Source: Gammaproteobacteria bacterium UBA7449 (GTDB taxonomy: Bacteria > Pseudomonadota > Gammaproteobacteria > Pseudomonadales > Pseudohongiellaceae). From it: a DNA stretch of 8,519 nt. The stretch spans positions 1 to 8,519 of the forward strand of contig DLPV01000012.1 of the NCBI GenBank assembly GCA_002477465.1. The letters are read 5' to 3'. Below are positions 1 through 6,623 of this stretch, one piece after another; within the stretch, counting starts at the first letter, position 1; each line of letters starts with the position of its first letter. The notes beneath the pieces are model-generated. The model did no database searches, was not told where the DNA came from, and saw only the letters and a program-made list of their open reading frames with translations. A program made the position numbers and the translations under genes.

Positions 1-402
1 GCTGCTGCGCCGGCAGTGCAAGCGGCACCGGAACTGGCGGAAGTTGTTCAGGTGGTGTCGCAGCCCTGGACCTTGCTGGTATGGGGCGCGAATCAGAAGG
101 ACTGCATTAAGGCAATACAATCCGTCTATGGTCAGGCCGAACAGGTTATCGAACTGGAGGCAACGTCTAAATCGTTAGCCATTGAGCATTCGGTAGTCGT
201 GCTGGTTAAATCCTGGGAACCCCCATTGGCGGAACTTGCCGATGTTTTGCAGCTGTTACCTCAGCAGGGTCAGCGCCTGATACTGCCGGTGGAGTGGAGC
301 AAACAAGCGCTCGGTGAAGTCCGACCGGTTCACTTCGCCGAATGGCGGCGTTTTGCGGCCACTTTGCCGGGCTGGGAGGTATTGCAGCGGGAGGGATCAT
401 GA
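1..402 (+). CDS. DUF2868 family protein, C-terminal part
   Basis: The frame is open from base 1 and ends in TGA at 400-402, so this is the last 133 residues of a gene that starts outside the window. A GTG at 16 is in frame, but nothing suggests it is the true start. The segment reads like the soluble C-terminus of DUF2868 proteins: a hydrophobic strand VVVLVKSWEPPL (residues about 65-76 here), where the family carries an 'AW.PP' motif, then a second strand (RLILPVEW) and a tryptophan-containing end (AEWRRFAATLPGW). The membrane-spanning N-terminal part expected for the family is not in view. Its stop overlaps the start of the next gene as ATGA, so the two are probably translationally coupled. 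The DUF2868/DUF3482 pairing, known from other Proteobacteria, supports the call. The biochemical function is unknown. Confidence 0.72.
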   Translation, partial: AAAPAVQAAPELAEVVQVVSQPWTLLVWGANQKDCIKAIQSVYGQAEQVIELEATSKSLAIEHSVVVLVKSWEPPLAELADVLQLLPQQGQRLILPVEWSKQALGEVRPVHFAEWRRFAATLPGWEVLQREGS

Positions 403-1754
403 TTCCCGCCTTTGACGTGGTCGGTCATCCCAATAAGGGCAAGTCATCCATCGTCAGTACTGTGGCCCAGAATGACAGTATCTCCATTTCCGCAGCAAGC
501 GGGACTACTCAGGACGTGCAGCGTCTCGATGTTGCAGTGGGCGACAGCCGCTATTTTCTCTATGACACCCCAGGCTTTCAGCGTCCAACCCGGGTGCTGG
601 CCTGGCTAGCGGCCCACGCTGAGACTGCAGAACAGAGGGCTGAGGCGGTGAGGCGATTCATAAACGACTCGGACTGTCAGCGAGAATTCCCGGAAGAGGT
701 AAAACTGCTGACCCCAATCATGGAAGGCGCAGCCATCCTCTATATCGTCGATGGCTCTCGACCCTATGGGGCTGATTACGAAGCAGAAATGGAGATTCTG
801 CGTTGGACCGGGCAGGCCAGTATGGCGCTGATTAATCCCATCGAAAGTGAAGCCCACGTCGATGAATGGAAGCAGGCTTTGACTCAGTACTTCAAGATCG
901 TAAGGGTATTCAATGCCATGCAGGCAGATTTCGAGAAGCTGCTGGCCATTCTGGAAGCGTTCTCTCATATTCGGGAAGAATGGTGTGACGCAATAAATTC
1001 ATTGGTGCAAGACTATCGCCGTGACCGTGGGCGTCAGGGAAGGGAAGCGGCCGGGCTCATGAGCGAACTACTTATCAGGCTTTGCTCGTATCAGGTGTCA
1101 CAGAAAGCACTGAGTCAGGAGCAGGCGAAGCAGTTGCGTCCGGCATTGGAGGCAAAATACTTCAACGATATGCGGGGTCTCGAACATGACTATCATGAGG
1201 CGCTTAAATCTCTTTATTACTATCACGCATTTCACACTGAGATCGAGGAGCTGCCGCTTCAGGATAATCTGTTTGATACTGAGCAATGGGTGGCATGGGG
1301 GCTGAATCGGCGGCAATTGACCATGGCAGCGGCGATGGCGGGAGCCGCCACGGGCGCAGCGCTGGATCTAGCGGTGGCGGGCAGCAGCCTGATGCTTGGC
1401 GCTCTGGGCGGAGGCTTGATTGGTGCCACCAGTGCTTGGCTCGGTGCGAGTCAGATCGCAGAATTCCGGATCCAGGGGCTACCAGTTGGAGGTTTCGAAT
1501 CGCGCCAGGGGCCAGTACAAAATCGAAATTTTCCTTATGTGGTACTGAATCGATTTCTGGTAATAGCAGATGCGCTTAAGCAGCGTACCCACGCCCACCG
1601 CGAACAGTTGGTCATGAAAGAAGGCGATCTGGCGCAAAAAATTGAACGGTTAGACAAGCGCCAGCAGCAGCTGATACACCGTGCGCTAAATCGTCTCAGT
1701 CGCCAGCGCAGTGTTGAGGGACTTCCTGCCGTGCTTACCCCATTGTTGCTTTGA
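399..1754 (+). CDS. GTPase with DUF3482 domain and glycine-zipper membrane segment
   Basis: A 451-residue P-loop GTPase of the TRAFAC type. Near the N-terminus the G1 P-loop is GHPNKGKSS (9-17), the G2-like threonines lie in SGTTQD (34-39), and the G3 motif is YDTPG (55-59). A core strand YIVDGSRP (115-122) follows. The usual G4 NKxD is absent; its place is taken by LINPIES (144-150), matching the non-canonical 'NF..S' that I recall in DUF3482 relatives, so guanine specificity may be read differently. The rest is helical and charged, with a Gly/Ala-rich hydrophobic stretch (about 306-352) that looks like a membrane-inserting glycine-zipper hairpin, then a basic, Gln-rich coiled-coil-like tail. 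The start at ATG 399 is chosen over an in-frame ATG at 342 because GGAGG (390-394) lies 4 bases before it and it forms an ATGA overlap with the upstream stop. It probably acts at the inner membrane with the DUF2868 partner; the cellular role is not established. Confidence 0.85.
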   Translation: MIPAFDVVGHPNKGKSSIVSTVAQNDSISISAASGTTQDVQRLDVAVGDSRYFLYDTPGFQRPTRVLAWLAAHAETAEQRAEAVRRFINDSDCQREFPEEVKLLTPIMEGAAILYIVDGSRPYGADYEAEMEILRWTGQASMALINPIESEAHVDEWKQALTQYFKIVRVFNAMQADFEKLLAILEAFSHIREEWCDAINSLVQDYRRDRGRQGREAAGLMSELLIRLCSYQVSQKALSQEQAKQLRPALEAKYFNDMRGLEHDYHEALKSLYYYHAFHTEIEELPLQDNLFDTEQWVAWGLNRRQLTMAAAMAGAATGAALDLAVAGSSLMLGALGGGLIGATSAWLGASQIAEFRIQGLPVGGFESRQGPVQNRNFPYVVLNRFLVIADALKQRTHAHREQLVMKEGDLAQKIERLDKRQQQLIHRALNRLSRQRSVEGLPAVLTPLLL

Positions 1755-1759
1755 GCTAT

Positions 1760-2674
1760 TCAGCCCTTAACCTGGTCGAGAAAGGACTCAGGATGCGAAT
1801 TAGTCTCAGCCTGAAGCTTATCCTGAGTTCTGAGGTCAAAATCAGACGCATCGTGGCGCTCATGCAGCTGGCGCTCTAGTGGCCCCCACGTTCGATTCAC
1901 TATTCGACCGCGCTTGACCCCGGGCCTTTTGGCGATTGACTGCGCCCAGCGCCCTACATTTTTATACGACTTGGTATCAAGAAACTCCGCCGCATCGTAA
2001 ACCGATCCACTGTGAACGGCGCCATACCAGGGCCAAATGGCGATGTCGGCGATTGAATACTCGCCGCCACACATATAGGCCTTGTCAGAGAGGTGTCGAT
2101 CCAACACATCAAGCTGGCGCTTCACTTCAATGGTGTAGCGGTCTATGCAGTATTTAATCTTCTCGGGGGCATACACATAGAAATGACCAAATCCACCGCC
2201 AAGATAGGGTGCTGAACCCATTTGCCAGAACAACCAATTCAAGCATTCGGCGCGACGTCTGGCGTCGGTAGGGATCAGTGCCTCAAACTTTTCGGCGAGA
2301 TACAGCAATATGGCACCAGACTCGAAAAGTCGGATAGTGCCGTTATCGCTATAGTCTTCCAGCGCCGGTATCTTGGAATTGGGATTAATTTCCACAAAGT
2401 CAGAACCGAACTGATCACCCTTGCCGATATTGATCAGGTGGGCATCATATTCCGCGCCGCTGTAACCCTGGGCCAAAAGCTCTTCCAACATGATAGTAAC
2501 CTTTTGGCCGTTGGGCGTGCCTTGAGAATACAGCTGCAAGGCGTGTCTGCCGCGCGGTAGCGGGGCCCTGTGAGTCGCCCCAGCCACTGGACGATTGATG
2601 CTGGCAAAAATGCCTTCGCCGTCCTTCTTCCAGATCCATTTTTTCGGAGGTTCGTAGTTGTCGGGCTTCGTCAT
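1760..2674 (-). CDS. yghU: YghU-like Nu-class glutathione S-transferase
   Basis: A 304-residue glutathione transferase closely resembling E. coli YghU (about 288 residues) along its whole length. YghU enzymes bind two glutathiones per active site and reduce disulfides with GSH in the cytoplasm; the main role is thought to be thiol and peroxide defence. Visible marks are the N-terminal extension with SINRP (25-29), the active-site loop LYSQGTPNGQK (48-58), where Thr53 and Asn55 replace the Tyr/Ser of other GST classes, EINPNSKIPAL (95-105) with the cis-proline, and FESGAI (117-122), which grips the gamma-glutamyl end of GSH. The C-terminal helical domain includes NWLFWQMG, GGGFGHFY, a YSIADIAIWPW N-cap segment and the tail RGRIVNRTWGP...LHERHDASDF. 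ATG 2674 is chosen over an upstream in-frame GTG (2710) because GAGGAAA (2677-2683) directly precedes it and the family starts here. It is convergent with the GTPase gene. Confidence 0.95.
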   Translation of the reverse strand: MTKPDNYEPPKKWIWKKDGEGIFASINRPVAGATHRAPLPRGRHALQLYSQGTPNGQKVTIMLEELLAQGYSGAEYDAHLINIGKGDQFGSDFVEINPNSKIPALEDYSDNGTIRLFESGAILLYLAEKFEALIPTDARRRAECLNWLFWQMGSAPYLGGGFGHFYVYAPEKIKYCIDRYTIEVKRQLDVLDRHLSDKAYMCGGEYSIADIAIWPWYGAVHSGSVYDAAEFLDTKSYKNVGRWAQSIAKRPGVKRGRIVNRTWGPLERQLHERHDASDFDLRTQDKLQAETNSHPESFLDQVKG

Positions 2675-2676
2675 GC

Positions 2677-2683
2677 TTTCCTC
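2677..2683 (-). promoter_or_regulatory. Shine-Dalgarno site fixing the yghU-like start
   Basis: On the minus strand the sequence reads GAGGAAAGC followed by ATG. The GAGG core stands 5 bases from the ATG at 2674. The in-frame GTG 36 bases upstream has no comparable site, so the shorter, 304-residue protein is preferred. Confidence 0.7.
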
Positions 2684-2712
2684 AAGTACAGCTTCTTTAG
2701 ACTTATACACAC

Positions 2713-2731
2713 TATAGTATATTCGACTATA
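2713..2731. promoter_or_regulatory. AT-rich inverted repeat upstream of yghU-like gene
   Basis: TATAGT (2713-2718) and ACTATA (2726-2731) form a perfect 6-bp inverted repeat with a 7-base spacer, about 40-57 bases upstream of the GST start. The minus strand also contains TATACT (complement of 2716-2721), a good match to a sigma-70 -10 box, inside the repeat. I see no convincing -35 box at the right distance. The site could be the promoter with an overlapping operator; this rests on position and symmetry only. Confidence 0.3.
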
Positions 2732-2813
2732 AGCCGCGTGACTTGCTCGATCTTAGGGAAACCCGGGAAAAGGTCACTAAGTAAATGGCTGAGAGCGCGG
2801 TTATGCCTAGAGA

Positions 2814-2845
2814 AATCCATAGTATTGTAAGATGGATTATGGATT
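2814..2845. repeat. Short inverted/direct repeat cluster in the intergenic stretch
   Basis: AATCCATA (2814-2821) has its perfect complement TATGGATT at 2838-2845. The heptamer ATGGATT occurs twice in direct tandem (2832-2838 and 2839-2845), so the left arm can pair with either copy. The cluster sits in the 284-base region (2675-2958) between the divergently arranged GST and MmcQ/YjbR genes. This could be an operator or an RNA switch with alternative pairing, or chance. Apart from this cluster and the AT-rich repeat at 2713-2731, I see no RNA gene, and only weak small open frames, in the stretch. Confidence 0.3.
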
Positions 2846-2958
2846 GCCCCTTCCCGGAAGGAAATTTCGGGTGTTGATGAGTTGAGTCAAGAGGGGCGAG
2901 TTTTAGACTTCTGGCTAAATCCGCAAAAGGCTGCGTTAGGCATTCGACAGGTGACAGA

Positions 2959-3309
2959 ATGAATGCAAATTCCTTGCGTAAGTTGTGTATGGCCCTTCCG
3001 GAAGTGACTGAGCAGATTCAGAGAAAAAATGACCGGGTGTTAAAAAACGGCGGCAAGATGTCTGTTTGTTCCGGCTTGGCATCAAGTAGTCGCTATTTCT
3101 TCAGAGCCGGAGATGGTTTTTTGGAGTTGTCTGATTTTCCTGGCATTCGGCCAGCCCCGTACCTGGCACGAGCAAAGTGGGTGCAGATTGATCCGGCAAT
3201 CTGTCAGTTCGGCGATGCAGAATTGATCTGCTTGATCAAGGATTCCTATCGACAGGTGCTGCAGAAGCTACCCAAGAAGACTCAGGCAGCTATCGCAGAG
3301 AGAGTCTGA
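2959..3309 (+). CDS. MmcQ/YjbR family protein
   Basis: A 116-residue small cytoplasmic protein of the MmcQ/YjbR (DUF419) family, which has a CyaY-like alpha/beta fold; members are often called predicted DNA-binding proteins, but a cellular role is not established. Family marks are the N-terminal helix followed by LPEVTE (13-18), the beta-sheet segment with NGGKMSV (30-36), FPGIRPAPYLARAKWVQID (60-78), matching the family's 'P..R.gyhl.k..W..v.ld' region, and the C-terminal helix LIKDSYRQVLQKLPKK (92-107), close to the family signature 'lid.SY.lV...Lpkk'. Length is normal. The start is supported by AGGTGA (2949-2954), 4 bases before the ATG. It is a lone gene, converging on the amidohydrolase with 37 bases between stops. 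The relatives I know show no active-site set that would suggest catalysis. Confidence 0.85.
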   Translation: MNANSLRKLCMALPEVTEQIQRKNDRVLKNGGKMSVCSGLASSSRYFFRAGDGFLELSDFPGIRPAPYLARAKWVQIDPAICQFGDAELICLIKDSYRQVLQKLPKKTQAAIAERV

Positions 3310-3346
3310 TGGAGGACTCGTTGGCCTGGATACACAATTTAGAGAA

Positions 3347-5044
3347 TTATGCGCCATACATAGTCGTGCCACCCACCACCGTACGCACAATTTCGATGTG
3401 CTTGATGGCATCCGGGTCAACATCCTGTGGCGCATCGGCGAGGATCACGAAATCTGCCAGCTTGCCCGGTGTGATACTGCCCTTGATGTTTTCCTCGTAT
3501 GAGGCGTAAGCGCCGTTAATAGTGCAAATCTTCAGGGCATCCTCGATGCTGACCCGTTGATTCGGGCCCCAAACGCGGCCGTCAAAATCCTTGCGGGTAA
3601 CCATACTCTGAATCGCCATCATCGGCTCGTAGGGCCCAGGGGTGTAATCCGAGGCGGGCGCCACTGGAATGCCGTAATCTAGGAACGACTTATGGGCGAA
3701 CATCCAGCGCATTCTTTCTTCACCGTAGTCGACCCACTTGTTGCCGTGGTAATGCACATAGGTATAGAAAGGCGCAGGAATGACGCCTAAATCGGCGATG
3801 CGTGTCAGTATCTCAGGGTTTACCAATGAGCAGTGTTCAATTCGGTGCCGGGTATCTTCCTTGGGCCAAAGGGTCTGGACCCGCTCATAGGCATCCAGCA
3901 CCATGTTAATCGTGACATCGCCGTTAGCATGAATGGCGACCTGGTAATCGTTGCGATGTGCATTTTCCACCGACTCATGAATTTCTTCTTCGGTCATATA
4001 CAGCAAACCGAAGTCATCAGGTCTGCCTTCATACGGTTCGCTCATACGCATGGTGCGCTCGGAAGCCGAGCCATCGGCCGTGAACTTCACCGCGCCGATG
4101 CGAAAAACCTCGTCACCCATGCCGGTGCGCACACCCGCATTGACCAGATCATCGAAGAGTCGGCCACGCGGGAATAGATACATGCGAAAGCGCATGCCGC
4201 CCGCATCCCTGGCATCCTGGTAGGCAACCATGTCATTGCGACTGCCGCCAGTTTGATGCACTGAAGTAAGGCCAGCCTGGGTCATCAACTCTGAGATCAG
4301 TATGACGCCATCCCGCCTCTGTTCACGGCTTGAGTCGGAAGGGATCAGCTCGTTAAACACCGAGCGAGCGCCGCCTGCCACCAGGCCTGTAAGACGACCG
4401 TTTTCATCCCGATAAAATCTGCCACCGGGGGGATCCTGGGTTTCAGAGGTAACACCTGCCAAGCCCAGCGCCATGCTGTTGTAGACGCTGGTGTGGCCGC
4501 CGCGGTGACGAACCACTACCGGATGATTGGGGACCAGGGCGTCAATATCATCCCGGTTCAAGGGGCGGCCCTCAGACAGCTTGGTATCGTCGTATTTAAA
4601 AGCCTGTACCCACTGACCCTGGGGTGTGGCGTTGGCTCGTTCCTGCAGCGCTTCTGCGATAGACGAAGCAGATCTCAAATCAGCGTTGACCTGCACCAGT
4701 TCATTCACGCCGGCGCCGGAAGGATGCGAATGGGCGTCGATGAAGCCTGGCGCCACAAACATACCTTCTGCGTCGATAATTTCGGTGCTGCGACCAGCCA
4801 GCCCCTGAATGTCATCACTTGAACCAACTGCCAGGAAACGATCACCCTTGACGGCAAACGCCTCGGCGCTGGGTATACTGTTATCACTGGTAAACACCCG
4901 TGCGTTGGTGACAATGTAGTCGGGCGCAGCATCCTGAAGCAGCGCTGCAGACTGGGCAAGGGCGGCCTGGGTAGGTAAACCGAGGCCGGCGGCGGCGAGG
5001 GCAGAGCTGGAACCAATGAATTTTCGTCGAGAAAGTTTGCGCAC
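3347..5044 (-). CDS. Tat-exported YtcJ-like metal-dependent amidohydrolase
   Basis: A 565-residue amidohydrolase-superfamily enzyme (Amidohydro_3, YtcJ/NfdA group). It begins with a twin-arginine signal, SRRKFIG (5-11), a hydrophobic Ala/Leu/Gly run and a likely cleavage after ALA (28-30), so it should fold in the cytoplasm and act in the periplasm. After a small beta-sandwich segment comes the TIM-barrel metal site: GFIDAHSH (100-107) with the HxH pair, GGHTS (His184), the SVHQTG histidine (263), GAVKFTADG with Lys320 as the likely carbamylated lysine, AIHANGD (His372), RIEHCS (His404) and PASDY (Asp466). A C-terminal dehydratase-like sandwich ends with GKLADFVIL. All expected ligands are present. 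The family hydrolyses C-N bonds of amides, formamides, ureas or cyclic amides; the substrate here is unknown. GTG 5044 is preferred because GGAGG (5050-5054) lies 5 bases upstream; an ATG at 5056 is in frame but has no such site. It is divergent from bauA. Confidence 0.9.
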   Translation of the reverse strand: MRKLSRRKFIGSSSALAAAGLGLPTQAALAQSAALLQDAAPDYIVTNARVFTSDNSIPSAEAFAVKGDRFLAVGSSDDIQGLAGRSTEIIDAEGMFVAPGFIDAHSHPSGAGVNELVQVNADLRSASSIAEALQERANATPQGQWVQAFKYDDTKLSEGRPLNRDDIDALVPNHPVVVRHRGGHTSVYNSMALGLAGVTSETQDPPGGRFYRDENGRLTGLVAGGARSVFNELIPSDSSREQRRDGVILISELMTQAGLTSVHQTGGSRNDMVAYQDARDAGGMRFRMYLFPRGRLFDDLVNAGVRTGMGDEVFRIGAVKFTADGSASERTMRMSEPYEGRPDDFGLLYMTEEEIHESVENAHRNDYQVAIHANGDVTINMVLDAYERVQTLWPKEDTRHRIEHCSLVNPEILTRIADLGVIPAPFYTYVHYHGNKWVDYGEERMRWMFAHKSFLDYGIPVAPASDYTPGPYEPMMAIQSMVTRKDFDGRVWGPNQRVSIEDALKICTINGAYASYEENIKGSITPGKLADFVILADAPQDVDPDAIKHIEIVRTVVGGTTMYGA

Positions 5045-5049
5045 GACAT

Positions 5050-5054
5050 CCTCC
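5050..5054 (-). promoter_or_regulatory. Shine-Dalgarno GGAGG deciding the amidohydrolase start
   Basis: On the minus strand the order is ATG (5056-5054), GGAGG (5054-5050), ATGTC, then GTG (5044-5042). GGAGG is correctly spaced for the GTG and cannot serve the ATG, whose last base it shares. Initiation at the GTG gives an N-terminus MRKLSRRKFIG, a typical compact Tat n-region. Confidence 0.55.
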
Positions 5055-5087
5055 ATTACTTTTGCTGTAAATGTTGTTATTGCTGTG

Positions 5088-5115
5088 CCATTGCAAGATT
5101 GTCGCTATGCAATGG
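5088..5115. promoter_or_regulatory. Operator-like inverted repeat in the divergent region
   Basis: CCATTGCA (5088-5095) and TGCAATGG (5108-5115) are perfect 8-bp inverted arms with a 12-base spacer. The centre lies about 57 bases upstream of the amidohydrolase start and about 140 bases upstream of bauA. TTGCA-N12-TGCAA dyads of this size are typical of dimeric regulator sites, for example LysR-type or GntR-type. No regulator gene is in the window, so the binding protein is unknown. By rough calculation, an 8-bp dyad with a spacer up to 30 is expected by chance in under one in ten intergenic regions this long. Confidence 0.45.
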
Positions 5116-5180
5116 GAGGTCATTCTGGTGCTTTAGCGTGTCTCCCGACCACTATAACGCCAGCCCAGCATCGCCTGCAA

Positions 5181-5217
5181 GCGGCGGATTCTGCCGCAAA
5201 GGGCTTCCCTTAGCCCT
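5181..5217 (+). promoter_or_regulatory. Two tandem stem-loops in the bauA leader
   Basis: Hairpin 1 is GCGGC (5181-5185) with GCCGC (5193-5197) around a 7-base loop. Hairpin 2 is AGGGCT (5200-5205) with AGCCCT (5212-5217) around a 6-base loop. They end 23 bases before the bauA ATG. Neither is followed by a T-run, so they are not classical terminators. If transcription begins downstream of the TATAAC at 5153-5158, a plausible -10 box with only a poor -35, both would lie in the untranslated leader and could affect translation of bauA, whose own Shine-Dalgarno is weak. The role is inferred. Confidence 0.35.
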
Positions 5218-5240
5218 AGTAACTCGGGTATGTTTTGCCT

Positions 5241-6623
5241 ATGCCTGATAACGTAGAAAGTCATCCCGAAACCCAAGCTGAAACCCAGCCGGAACTCCAA
5301 GGTAGCAGCGTACTGAGCGCCGAGGAGCTGCGAGCGCACTGGATGCCCTTCACCGGTAATCGCCAGTTCAAGCGCTCGCCCCGATTGTTTGCCTCTGCGG
5401 AAGGGGTTTATTACACCACCGTGGATGGGCGGAAGGTATTTGACGGTCTGTCTGGTCTCTGGACCTGCGGTCTTGGACATTGCCGCCCAGAGATTTCCGA
5501 GGCGGTCAGCAAGCAGATTGCTACGCTGGATTACTCGCCGGGTTTTCAGTACGGCCACCCGCTCAGTTTTAAACTCGCCCATAAAGTAGTAGAGCTGACC
5601 CCGGCTGGCCTGGATCAAGTGTTTTTTACTGACTCAGGTTCTGAGACGATTGATACCGCACTGAAAATGGCGCGTGGCTACTGGCGCAGTCGGGGCATGC
5701 CCGGCAAGTCAAAATTTATTGGTCGTATCAAGGGTTACCACGGCGTCAACTACGGCGGAATAGGTGTTGGCGGTATTGGATTTAATCGTAAGCTGTTTGG
5801 GCAGAGCGTAGATGCGGATCACATACCGCACACAGTCTTGCCGGAGAATGATTTCAGTCGCGGCATGCCTGAGAAGGGTGCCCATCTGGCGGATGAGCTT
5901 GAAGAGTTGGTTTTGCTGCACGATGCCTCGAACATCGCGGCGGTAGTGGTAGAACCCATGTCAGGCACGTCAGGTGTCTTGCCCCCGCCAAAGGGCTATT
6001 TGAATCGCCTGCGCGAGATTTGTGACAAGCACAACATCCTGTTGATTTTTGATGAGGTCATCACCGGTCTGGGTCGGATGGGCTCACTCACCGGAGCGGA
6101 AGAGTTCGGGGTGACACCCGACATCATGACCCTGGCCAAGCAAATTACTAACGGGGCACAGCCGCTGGGTGCTGTCGTCACCAAGACTGATATCTACGAC
6201 ACCTTCATGGACCAGGGTGGACCTGATTACATGGTGGAGTTTCCCCATGGCTATACCTACTCAGCTCATCCGGTTGCCTGTGCTGCTGGCCTGGCTGCGC
6301 TCGATGTGCTGGAAATGGAAGAGCTGCCGCAGCGGGTGAAATCCATGTCGGCCTATTTTGAGAATGCTGTGCATCAACTCAAGGGTGCGCCCTATGTTAA
6401 GGACATCCGTAATTACGGTTTTGCCGCTGGCGTGAGCCTGGAGCATTATCCCGGCGAACCACTACGGCGCCCCTTTGAATTGGGTCTCAAGTGCTTCGAT
6501 AAAGGTTTCTATATTCGCTGGGGTGCTGACACGGTGCAGCTGGCGCCGGCCTTTGTTGTTACAGAACAGCAGATAGATAGTTTTATCAATGCCGTTGGAG
6601 AATCCCTGCATGAGCTCCCTTGA
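5241..6623 (+). CDS. bauA: Beta-alanine:pyruvate transaminase (class III omega-aminotransferase)
   Basis: A 460-residue PLP enzyme closely like Pseudomonas omega-amino acid:pyruvate aminotransferase. It moves the amino group of beta-alanine to pyruvate, giving malonate semialdehyde and L-alanine in the cytoplasm. Key features are HWMPFT (33-38), the substrate-pocket GLWTCGLGH (72-80) with Trp74, DSGSE (131-135) for the PLP phosphate, GYHGVN (165-170), stacking on the cofactor, FDEVITGLGRMG (270-281) with Asp271 facing the pyridine nitrogen, LAKQITNG with Schiff-base Lys300, HGYTYSAHP (336-344) with the partner-subunit threonine, and YIRWGADT with Arg426, the equivalent of the carboxylate-binding arginine. 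Nothing is missing. An in-frame TAA at 5220-5222 limits the start to TTG 5235 or ATG 5241; ATG is chosen, though its ribosome site is weak. The end overlaps the next gene by 14 bases. Relatives act on other omega-amino acids and amines, but the pairing with the dehydrogenase favours beta-alanine. Confidence 0.92.
   Translation: MPDNVESHPETQAETQPELQGSSVLSAEELRAHWMPFTGNRQFKRSPRLFASAEGVYYTTVDGRKVFDGLSGLWTCGLGHCRPEISEAVSKQIATLDYSPGFQYGHPLSFKLAHKVVELTPAGLDQVFFTDSGSETIDTALKMARGYWRSRGMPGKSKFIGRIKGYHGVNYGGIGVGGIGFNRKLFGQSVDADHIPHTVLPENDFSRGMPEKGAHLADELEELVLLHDASNIAAVVVEPMSGTSGVLPPPKGYLNRLREICDKHNILLIFDEVITGLGRMGSLTGAEEFGVTPDIMTLAKQITNGAQPLGAVVTKTDIYDTFMDQGGPDYMVEFPHGYTYSAHPVACAAGLAALDVLEMEELPQRVKSMSAYFENAVHQLKGAPYVKDIRNYGFAAGVSLEHYPGEPLRRPFELGLKCFDKGFYIRWGADTVQLAPAFVVTEQQIDSFINAVGESLHELP
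6597..6600 (+). promoter_or_regulatory. Shine-Dalgarno for the dehydrogenase inside bauA
   Basis: GGAG lies within the last codons of bauA, 9 bases before ATG 6610. An in-frame ATG at 6589 would place this site inside the coding sequence, so 6610 is preferred; it also gives an N-terminus of ordinary length for the family. Confidence 0.5.

Noticed and set aside
606..968. Minus-strand 120-residue ORF inside the GTPase gene
   Set aside because: It is an antisense shadow of a well-supported coding region.
2849..2861. CCTTC-CCG-GAAGG hairpin as a terminator
   Set aside because: The stem is only 5 bp with a 3-base loop, no T-run follows, and no gene on either strand ends nearby.
2785..2877. Plus-strand 30-codon ORF (MAESAVMPREIHSIVRW...)
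   Set aside because: It has no Shine-Dalgarno at suitable spacing, no recognisable family, and a length common by chance. It overlaps the repeat cluster.
3309..3509. Small plus-strand ORF (66 residues) beginning at the MmcQ/YjbR stop
   Set aside because: From 3347 on it is antisense to the amidohydrolase C-terminus, and its composition is not protein-like. The amidohydrolase is intact across this stretch.
5133..5618. Minus-strand ORF of 161 residues across the bauA start
   Set aside because: It is antisense to the strongly conserved bauA N-terminal region, with no ribosome site or recognisable domain.
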